IMG/VR virus record: IMGVR_UViG_3300037153_001020
Span: 1-23,261 of that record
DNA length: 23,261 nt
Strand: one strand, 5' to 3'
Origin: a virus
Within the stretch, counting starts at the first letter, position 1. Every line of letters starts with the position of its first letter. Below, piece after piece: positions 17,816-23,261 of this stretch. The translations under genes were made by a program, and so were the position numbers. The notes beneath the pieces were generated by a model. That model ran no database searches, had not been told where the DNA came from, and worked only from the letters and a program-made list of their open reading frames with translations.

Positions 17816-20800
17816 GATGCCCTCGTCGCTGCGAGCAGGGTGCGCGCCGTCGCATCGTCCACCGTCTTGACCTCGCTGCGCACGATCCCGCGCAGCTCCG
17901 TCTCGCCGATGAACACGCGCACGACGGTCGGGCCCGCCGCGCCCGGCGCCGCCGACGGCTGGAGCTCGGCCAGCGCCCGCCGCAGCCGGTAACCGACCGG
18001 CATCGGCCCGGCCAGCCCGCCGCCTCCGGCACCCGCACCCAGCAGCCCCGCCTGCGCGCTCGCCGCCGCCGGTGCCGGGCCCGGCGCCGGGGCGCTCAGC
18101 CCGACCGCGCCGAGCACCTTGCTGCCGAGCGAGCCCAGCTTCCCGAGCGCCTTCTGGACCGCCTTGCGCAGCAGCTTGCCCAGCCCCTTAATGCCCTCCA
18201 CGATCCCCTGCTTCAGCCACTCGCCGACCTGCTTGCCCCAGCCGACGACCGTGTCCTTCACGTCCTGGAACGCCGCCCAGATCCCCTTCACCTTCTCCCA
18301 GACCGCGTTCCCGATCCCGACCACGGCGTTGACCGCCGCACCCTTGAGCCAGCCGCCGACGCTCGCGCCCCAGGAGACGATCGTCGTCGCGTACTGCTGG
18401 AGCACGGCCCAGACGCCCTGCACCTTCTCCCAGGCCGCGACCCCGATCCCGCTGAGCGCGTTCACGACGCCGCTCACGATCGAGCCCGCCACGCTCCTGC
18501 CCCAGCCGGCGATCTTGGTCGCGTACTGCCCGAGCACCGCCCCGATGTTGGCGATCACCGCCCAGGCGCTCGTGCCGATCCCCTTCAACCCGCCGACCAG
18601 CCCGCCGACGATCTTCGCGCCCAGGTCGCCTGCCGCCTTCACCAGCCCCTTCGCCTTGTCCCCGATCACACCGACGATCGCATCGAACGCCTTCCCCGCG
18701 CCGTCCTTGATCGCGTCCCAGTGCTTGACGATCTCGACCACGGCCAGCCCGAACGGGCCCGCCAGCAGCCCGGCGATCTCCGGCCAGTGTTTCTTCAGCC
18801 AGTCGAGCACGTACTGGAAGGCGCCCGGCAGCGTCTTCGTGAAGAAGTCCGCCACCACCTGCGCCGCCTTCTGCGCTCCGGCGAGCGCGCCCTGGACGAT
18901 CTTGCGGAACGTCTCCGACCGCTTGTAGGCGACCACGAACGCCGCCGCCAGCGCGGCCAGCGCCACCACGATCAGCCCGATCGGGTTCGCATCGAGCGCC
19001 GCGTTGAGCGCCCACTGGAGCGCGGTGTACGCCTTGGTCGCGGCGGCGGTGATCTTCGTCCAGTAGGCCTGGAGCTTCGCCGCCAGCGCCTGCCGCTTCT
19101 GCATCGTCCAGAGCTTCTTCGACCAAAACTCGGAGACCTTCGTGTAGGCCGCGTAGACCTTCAACCCGGCGTTGACCGCAAGCACGAACCCCGACAGCGC
19201 AGCGATCGCCCCGGCCAGCGCCTGCGCGACGTGCGTGTGTCGGCTGGTCAGCCCGAGCAGCCCCTTCTGGAGCTGCGCCATCTGCTTGTAGGCGGGGAGC
19301 AGGTCCTTGCCGATCTTCGCCGCCGTGTCCTCGGCCACCGCCGCGTTGATCCGCTGCGTGTTCGCCAGGCCCGAGCTCGTCCGCTGGAAGTCGCCCTGCT
19401 GGTCCTTCGTGTCCTTCAAGATCAGCGAGTAGGTCGCCTGCGCCTTCTGCGCAGCGGTCAGGTTGCCCCGCACCTGCTTGCCGATCTTGAGCTCGCGCGC
19501 GTGCGCCTTGGTCAGCGCATCCTGCGCCGCCCGCAGCCGGTCCTTCGACTTCGTGTCCGCATCCTGCGCCGCGCTCAGCTCCGCCTCGGCCGTCTTCGCC
19601 GCCTGCTGCGCCGCCGTCAGCCGCTTCGCCGCCGTCGTGCCCTCCTGCTGCGCGGCGCTCAGCTCCGCCTGCGCCTTGCGCACGTCGAGAGCCGCATCGC
19701 GCGCCTCCCGGTGTGCATCGCGCAGGTCGTGCTGCGCCTTGGTCAGCTTGCGCGCCGCCTCACCGACGGCGTCGCCGGCGTCGGCCAGCTTCGTCTGCTC
19801 GCTCGCCAGTCCGCGCGCCGCCTTCGCCGCATCGTCCTGCGCCGCCTCCAGCGCCGCCTGCGCATCGGTCACCTGCTTCGAGCCGTCGACGCCGCGCTGC
19901 TCGGCATCGGCCAGCTTCGCCGCCGAGTCCGCCCGCTGCTTCTGCGCCTCCTCCAGCCCCTGCTCGGCCTCGGCCACCGCCAGCGCCGCCTCACGCTTGT
20001 CGAGGTCGGTCGAGGTCGAGTCGCTGGTCACCTTGTCCAGGTTCTGGCGGGCCCGCTCCAGCCCGATCTGCGCGCGCTGCTCACCGAGCGCCGCGTCCTT
20101 AGCCGCGTCCTGCATGTCATCGAGCGCCCGCACCGCGTCGATCCGCGCCTGGGTCAACGCCTGCTGCGCGGCCCGCACCCGGTTCTGCGTGTCGGCCAGG
20201 TTCTGCTCGGCGTCGCGCACCCGCTGCGCCGCCGCCGCCTGCTTGTCGCGCGCGTCGGCCAACCGCTCGGTCGAGCTGCGCACCTTCTCCTGCGCGCTGC
20301 CCACGGCCTCGGCCGCACTCGCCGCCTGCTTCTGCGCCTGCTCCAGCTCGCGCGTCGCCTTGGCCGCGTCCGAGCGCGCGGCAGCATCGGCGTGCTCGGC
20401 AGCGGTCAGGTTCGTGGTCGCCTGCTCGTTCGCCTGCCGCGCCGAGGCGAGCCGCTTGTCCGCCGCCGCCGCGTCGTCCTTCGCCTTCGACACGGCTGCG
20501 GTCGCCGCCGCGCTCGCCGCCTCCGCCTTCTTCAACGCATCGGCGCCCTTGATCAGCCCGAGGTTGAGCGCCTCCTGCTGGACGCGCGCCTGCGAGAGGA
20601 AGACGCCGTACTTGCGCAACGGCTCCGTCTCGCCCGCCAGCCCGGAGCGGATCGCATCGAGCGTCTCCTCGGGACTGGCGTTGTTGAAGCTCGCCATGTC
20701 AGCGGCGAGCTGCACCATCCGCTTGCTCATCTTCGCCGCCTGGTCGCGGGCGAAGCCCATCGGCACGAGCATGTTGCCGAAGGTGCCCGCCGCCTCCAGC

Positions 20801-21129
20801 GCCGCCCGCTGCGAGATCCCGATCGCCTTCGCGGTCGTCTGCGCCCACTGCGTGATCGCCGGGCCCGACTTGCCGAACACGACGCTCGCCTTGTTCACCT
20901 GCTCGTTGAGATCGCTCGCCGCGTCGACCGCCTTCTTCGCGCCAAGCGCGACCGCGCCGAAGGCGATGCCCGCCGGGAGCGCCATCTTCTCGAACCCCTT
21001 CTTGAGGTCGGCGCCCATCGAGGTCATCCGCCGCTTCGTCTCGCCCTCGACCTGCGCGAGCCCCTTCTTGATCCCGGTCGGGTCGAGCTCGGTATCGACT
21101 ACTGCGGTGCCGACCTTGCCCGCCGCCAT
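17812..21129 (-). CDS. Tape measure protein with large coiled-coil insert (1105 aa)
   Basis: Sets tail length and later enters the cell membrane during DNA ejection. Residues 1-195 match the tape-measure domain of actinophages ('GTFGNMLVPMGFARDQAAKM', 'SPEETLDAIRSGLAGE', 'PLRKYGVFLS'). That domain resumes at about 550 ('NLTAAQKAQATYSLILKDT', 'QGDFQRTSSGLANTQRI'). Between lie about 350 residues of Ala/Glu/Gln/Lys/Arg/Asp-rich coiled coil (196-548). Hydrophobic, membrane-type segments occur at 637-659 and 716-735. Three related ~45-residue repeats follow (about 850-984; markers 'AAWEKVQGVWAVL', 'AVWEKVKGIWAAF', 'VGWGKQVGEW'). ATG at 21129 shares a base with the preceding stop (TGATG). Confidence 0.95.
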   Translation of the reverse strand: MAAGKVGTAVVDTELDPTGIKKGLAQVEGETKRRMTSMGADLKKGFEKMALPAGIAFGAVALGAKKAVDAASDLNEQVNKASVVFGKSGPAITQWAQTTAKAIGISQRAALEAAGTFGNMLVPMGFARDQAAKMSKRMVQLAADMASFNNASPEETLDAIRSGLAGETEPLRKYGVFLSQARVQQEALNLGLIKGADALKKAEAASAAATAAVSKAKDDAAAADKRLASARQANEQATTNLTAAEHADAAARSDAAKATRELEQAQKQAASAAEAVGSAQEKVRSSTERLADARDKQAAAAQRVRDAEQNLADTQNRVRAAQQALTQARIDAVRALDDMQDAAKDAALGEQRAQIGLERARQNLDKVTSDSTSTDLDKREAALAVAEAEQGLEEAQKQRADSAAKLADAEQRGVDGSKQVTDAQAALEAAQDDAAKAARGLASEQTKLADAGDAVGEAARKLTKAQHDLRDAHREARDAALDVRKAQAELSAAQQEGTTAAKRLTAAQQAAKTAEAELSAAQDADTKSKDRLRAAQDALTKAHARELKIGKQVRGNLTAAQKAQATYSLILKDTKDQQGDFQRTSSGLANTQRINAAVAEDTAAKIGKDLLPAYKQMAQLQKGLLGLTSRHTHVAQALAGAIAALSGFVLAVNAGLKVYAAYTKVSEFWSKKLWTMQKRQALAAKLQAYWTKITAAATKAYTALQWALNAALDANPIGLIVVALAALAAAFVVAYKRSETFRKIVQGALAGAQKAAQVVADFFTKTLPGAFQYVLDWLKKHWPEIAGLLAGPFGLAVVEIVKHWDAIKDGAGKAFDAIVGVIGDKAKGLVKAAGDLGAKIVGGLVGGLKGIGTSAWAVIANIGAVLGQYATKIAGWGRSVAGSIVSGVVNALSGIGVAAWEKVQGVWAVLQQYATTIVSWGASVGGWLKGAAVNAVVGIGNAVWEKVKGIWAAFQDVKDTVVGWGKQVGEWLKQGIVEGIKGLGKLLRKAVQKALGKLGSLGSKVLGAVGLSAPAPGPAPAAASAQAGLLGAGAGGGGLAGPMPVGYRLRRALAELQPSAAPGAAGPTVVRVFIGETELRGIVRSEVKTVDDATARTLLAATRAS

Positions 21130-21455
21130 CAGCTCGTCGCCTCCGTCAGCTCAGCCGTCAGCCCCGGTAGGCGCGCCAGCTCGGCCACGCTCAGGCGCGG
21201 GCCGCGCTCGGGCCCGTCGTCTTCGCGCCGGGCCCGCTGCGGTCGCGCGATCGTCAGCGGGTCGGGCAGGCTGCGCCGCCCGTTGCCGTGCACGCGCAGG
21301 AAGGCGAGAAGCTGCGCGCTCAACAGCTCGACCGTCATCGCCTGGAGCTCCAGCTCCATCGGCCACCGCTCGTCGGCCGCGCTCACGAGCGCCTCGAACA
21401 TCTCGCCGTCGAGCGCGAGGATCGCCTGCGGTGCGATACCCGTCTGCACGCTCAC
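21129..21455 (-). CDS. Tail assembly chaperone-type protein, second gene (108 aa)
   Basis: Sits directly before the tape measure gene, the place of the second tail assembly chaperone (the lambda gpT-like part). It begins VSVQTGIAPQAILALDGEMF, has a helical middle ('MELELQAMTVELLSAQLLAF') and a basic, Pro-rich end. GTG at 21455 lies 5 bases after the preceding stop (21461), with GGGAGG about 11 bases upstream. Its frame is open upstream through the end of the preceding gene in the -1 register, so a -1 ribosomal frameshift fusion is possible. No clear slippery heptamer was found, so I annotate a separate gene. Confidence 0.65.
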   Translation of the reverse strand: MSVQTGIAPQAILALDGEMFEALVSAADERWPMELELQAMTVELLSAQLLAFLRVHGNGRRSLPDPLTIARPQRARREDDGPERGPRLSVAELARLPGLTAELTEATS

Positions 21456-21460
21456 GCGCG

Positions 21461-21829
21461 CTATGACCTCCCGCCAGCCACCGCCTTCAGTTGCTCGTCC
21501 GCCGGATCGGTAGGAGGGCGCTGTCCGTCCTCCTCGCGCGCGAGCTCGCCGAGGGCGACCTTGCGCGCATCCTCGTCACCGGCGCGGATGCGGCGCGCGA
21601 GCGCCACGTCGTCCGGGTCGGCCGAGATCTCCTCCAGCGTGCCGAGCCAGTCGTCCAGCGGCTGCTCGATCCCGAGCGCGTGATGCACGACGAACGCGAT
21701 CTCGCGAATCGTCTCGGGCATCACCTTGCCCTCGTGCGCATCCTCGAACGCGACCAGGCTCGCTGGGCGCGAGGCATTCACGATCATGGCGTTGCCGTCG
21801 CGGTCGATGACCGCCACTTCCAAGCGCAT
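21461..21829 (-). CDS. Tail assembly chaperone-type protein, first gene (122 aa)
   Basis: The gene after the major tail protein and before the chaperone-2/tape-measure pair, in the position of lambda gpG. Sequence begins MRLEVAVIDRDGNAMIVNAS and includes 'EDAHEGKVMPETIREIAFVV' and a highly acidic C-terminal half ('DPDDVALARRI', 'DPADEQLKAV'), typical of these small chaperones. ATG at 21829 follows GGGAGGG about 6 bases upstream. Family call is from position and composition; function in guiding tape measure and tail tube assembly is by analogy. Confidence 0.7.
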   Translation of the reverse strand: MRLEVAVIDRDGNAMIVNASRPASLVAFEDAHEGKVMPETIREIAFVVHHALGIEQPLDDWLGTLEEISADPDDVALARRIRAGDEDARKVALGELAREEDGQRPPTDPADEQLKAVAGGRS

Positions 21830-21843
21830 CGCTCAGCCCTCCC

Positions 21844-22449
21844 CTACGCAGCCTTGGAGCTGCTGCTGCCGCTGCCGCTGCTCGACGCCGCCGCGCCGGC
21901 GGCAGCAGCCGCGAAGCCGGGCAGGTCGGAGATGATCGACCACTTGTCCGTCGAGGCGAGCACGCCGAACTCCATCGCCAGCCGCACCGCGTCGGTCCGC
22001 AGCAGGGCGAACGTCAGGTCGCCCTGGAGCTGCACCCTCGGGAAGCAGAAGCGGAACGTCAGGTCGCCGTCCTTGCCGTCGATCACCATCGCCCGCACGT
22101 CGCTCGTGCCGGGATCCGGCGGCTCGTAGGTGAAGGGCGCCGCCGAGCCCGAGAAGTCGCCGCCTCGGAAGGCGAGCAGTAGCGACTCGCGGTCGAACTC
22201 CAGCAGCTCGAACTCGATCGTCTTCGGCTCGTTCGTGATCAGCACGCGCACCGGGTCACTCGCCTGCCACGCGTTGATCTCCTCCTGGTCGCGGCTGAAG
22301 GTGAACGAGACGCCGTCTTCGCCGACGTAGCCCACGTCCTCCCAGGGCGCCGCGAGGTCGGCCAGGTCGACCGGCATCGCCGTCCCCTCCGGCGCGACCC
22401 AGACCGCGCCAGTCCCGGCGACGGTCACATGAGTAGCTTCCAGGGCCAT
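21844..22449 (-). CDS. Major tail protein (tail tube)
   Basis: A 201-residue protein encoded just upstream of the tail chaperones. 'GTGAVWVAPEGTAMPVDLAD' (12-31) is the characteristic tail-tube opening ('APEGTxxP'), followed by 'WEDVGYVGEDGVSFTFSRD' (36-54) and a strand-rich body ('PKTIEFELLEFDRESLLLAF'). The C-terminal 25 residues are Ala/Ser/Gly repeats, a flexible tail. ATG at 22449 is preceded by GGAGGAG at the right distance, so it is strongly expressed, as expected for a major structural protein. It would polymerise around the tape measure protein. Confidence 0.85.
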   Translation of the reverse strand: MALEATHVTVAGTGAVWVAPEGTAMPVDLADLAAPWEDVGYVGEDGVSFTFSRDQEEINAWQASDPVRVLITNEPKTIEFELLEFDRESLLLAFRGGDFSGSAAPFTYEPPDPGTSDVRAMVIDGKDGDLTFRFCFPRVQLQGDLTFALLRTDAVRLAMEFGVLASTDKWSIISDLPGFAAAAAGAAASSSGSGSSSSKAA

Positions 22450-22460
22450 GCTGCTCCTCC

Positions 22461-22919
22461 TTACCTCGTGGCGGCGAGGGCTCTCGCCGCCGTCTTCGCG
22501 GCGCTCACCGTGAGCGTCACGTCCAGCAGGTAGCGCGGGCGCGGCTGGTCGTAGGTGTCATCCGGCAGCCAGCGCAGCGCGCCGAAGCGCACCGCCGAGA
22601 CGTTGCCCTCGGGACGGACCTGTCCCTCCAGCACCGCCAACTCCGCGCGCGCGGTCGCCGCCAGCTCGTAGGCGAGCACCTTGGGCCCGCCGTAGGCGTC
22701 GAGCTGGAGCTCGGCCGCGTCGACCACCAGCGGGTGCGAGAGCGGCGGTTCCCCGCCGACCCGCTGAATCAGCAGCAGCGCGCCCTCGCCCGCCTGCGCC
22801 GGGAACGCCGTGTAGATCCGCTCGCCGACCAGCGCCTGCATCCTCGGGCGCTCGCGCAGGTAGGCCGAGACGAGCCGCTCGGCGTCCGGGATCAGCGCCA
22901 GCTCGGGCTCGGCGCTCAC
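22461..22919 (-). CDS. Tail terminator / head-tail joining-type protein (152 aa)
   Basis: GTG at 22919 overlaps the preceding stop (GTGA) and gives 'VSAEPELALIPDAERLVSAYL'. The stretches 'RPRMQALVGERIYTAFPAQ', 'GALLLIQRVGGEP' and 'AAELQLDAYGGPKVLAYELA' fit the siphovirus tail terminator pattern (short alpha/beta protein with 'vgdRIyt.fP' and 'lq...rvGg.P' motifs). It is placed between the gp10-like gene and the major tail protein, where that function belongs. An alternative start 12 bases upstream exists but overlaps more of the previous gene. Confidence 0.75.
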   Translation of the reverse strand: MSAEPELALIPDAERLVSAYLRERPRMQALVGERIYTAFPAQAGEGALLLIQRVGGEPPLSHPLVVDAAELQLDAYGGPKVLAYELAATARAELAVLEGQVRPEGNVSAVRFGALRWLPDDTYDQPRPRYLLDVTLTVSAAKTAARALAATR

Positions 22920-23233
22920 CGGGGCACCCACTTCATCCCGAGCGCCTCGACCGCCCGGCGGATCGGCGCGTAGGGCGGGTTCCAGCGCGTGCCGAACTCG
23001 AACCAGTGCCAGTTGCGCGGCAGCCCGCTCACGCGCGCGCTGCCGTCCGGCGCAGCCTCGGCGCGCAGTCCCTGCCGGAACATGCGCCTGCTCGTGCCCG
23101 ACTGCACCGGCACCTTCTCCGGGATCGTCTTGGCGATCGCCTCGGCCGAGTCGAGCACCTGCGGGCCCGCCAGCCGCTTGACCGTCTGCACCGCGTCCGG
23201 CTCCTGCCGGTAGTGGACGCGCGAGGGCATCAC
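22916..23233 (-). CDS. HK97 gp10-like head-tail joining protein (105 aa)
   Basis: The C-terminal sequence 'WHWFEFGTRWNPPYAPIRRA' (75-94) and the middle 'KTIPEKVPVQSGTSRRMFRQ' are typical of the HK97 gp10-like family, which connects the head completion ring to the tail. Start is ambiguous: GTG at 23233 overlaps the upstream stop, and an ATG directly follows it at 23230 (TGATG). Either adds only one residue. The order gp10-like, tail terminator, major tail protein is standard. Confidence 0.78.
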   Translation of the reverse strand: MMPSRVHYRQEPDAVQTVKRLAGPQVLDSAEAIAKTIPEKVPVQSGTSRRMFRQGLRAEAAPDGSARVSGLPRNWHWFEFGTRWNPPYAPIRRAVEALGMKWVPR

Positions 23234-23261
23234 TCGACCCTCAGCACGTCGGCCTCCACGT
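23230..23261 (-). CDS. C-terminus of a head-tail connector-type gene (partial)
   Basis: Only the last nine codons are in the window, ending VEADVLRVE at a TGA (23230-23232) that overlaps the start of the gp10-like gene. The overlap style supports a real gene running in from the right edge. By position it would be a head completion or connector protein. Identity cannot be determined from nine residues. Confidence 0.5.
   Translation of the reverse strand, partial: VEADVLRVE

Noticed and set aside
19500-20550. DNA tandem repeat array in the tape measure gene
   Set aside because: The repetitive look comes from Ala/Gln/Lys codons of a coiled coil; no exact long DNA repeat unit was found.
18721-21513. 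Very long plus-strand open frames opposite the tape measure gene (also 19463-21466)
   Set aside because: They mirror the coiled-coil codons, giving Arg/Leu- or Ser/Ala/Cys-rich nonsense; no ribosome site and no plausible domain.
1-23261. tRNA genes, CRISPR arrays and insertion sequences
   Set aside because: No cloverleaf with a GTTCGA-type arm, no regularly spaced direct repeats and no transposase were recognised by eye; a dedicated RNA search was not possible.

Overview
This window is part of a temperate, tailed double-stranded DNA phage (or integrated prophage) of siphovirus type. The DNA is very GC-rich, GTG starts are common, and neighbouring genes are stitched together by 1-4 base stop/start overlaps (GTGA, ATGA, TGATG). 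The only integration gene is a large serine integrase. Together these point to an actinobacterial or other high-GC Gram-positive host, but no gene here fixes the genus. Every gene except the integrase is on the minus strand, so the functional order runs from high to low coordinates.

Layout in transcription order. (a) 23261-14009: head-tail connector and tail module. It holds the end of a connector gene, an HK97 gp10-like protein, a tail terminator-like protein, the major tail protein, two tail-assembly-chaperone-type genes, an 1105-residue tape measure protein with a very large coiled-coil insert, three minor tail/baseplate proteins, a receptor-binding-type fibre protein and a small fibre-assembly-type protein. 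(b) 13999-12924: a two-gene island with its own promoter-like region and operator-like inverted repeat. It encodes a PAS-domain protein with a C-terminal membrane segment and a 94-residue protein, and is closed by a strong GC hairpin shared with the convergent integrase. (c) 11433-12896, plus strand: the serine integrase. A 50-bp imperfect palindrome with a central GT lies just upstream (11336-11385) and is a good attP candidate. (d) 11196-6482: a tightly overlapped early operon containing many small zinc-binding proteins, a RlpA-like double-psi beta-barrel protein, a RusA-type resolvase fused to a zinc ribbon, a winged-helix/zinc protein and a RecT-like annealing protein, followed by an HNH nuclease. 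(e) 6084-2398: a DNA-modification block of two paralogous ParB-like proteins flanking an unknown 86-residue protein, then a TET/JBP-type 2-oxoglutarate/Fe(II) dioxygenase, a C5-cytosine methyltransferase and a TET-associated-type glycosyltransferase. (f) 2411-443: small and large terminase, followed by small genes leading to a head gene cut by the window edge.

The most interesting content is block (e). Methyltransferase, TET and glycosyltransferase form a complete predicted route C -> 5-methylC -> 5-hydroxymethylC -> glycosylated hydroxymethylC, made on polymerised DNA after replication. The three genes overlap each other, and the glycosyltransferase overlaps the small terminase gene, so modification and packaging look translationally coupled. 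Such TET-methylase-glycosyltransferase neighbourhoods have been predicted by comparative genomics and phage TET activity has been shown experimentally, so the core is not wholly new. The sequence specificity, the sugar, and the role of the paired ParB-like proteins are open. No tRNA, CRISPR array, lysis cassette (holin/endolysin), portal, capsid, DNA polymerase or recognisable immunity repressor was seen in the window.
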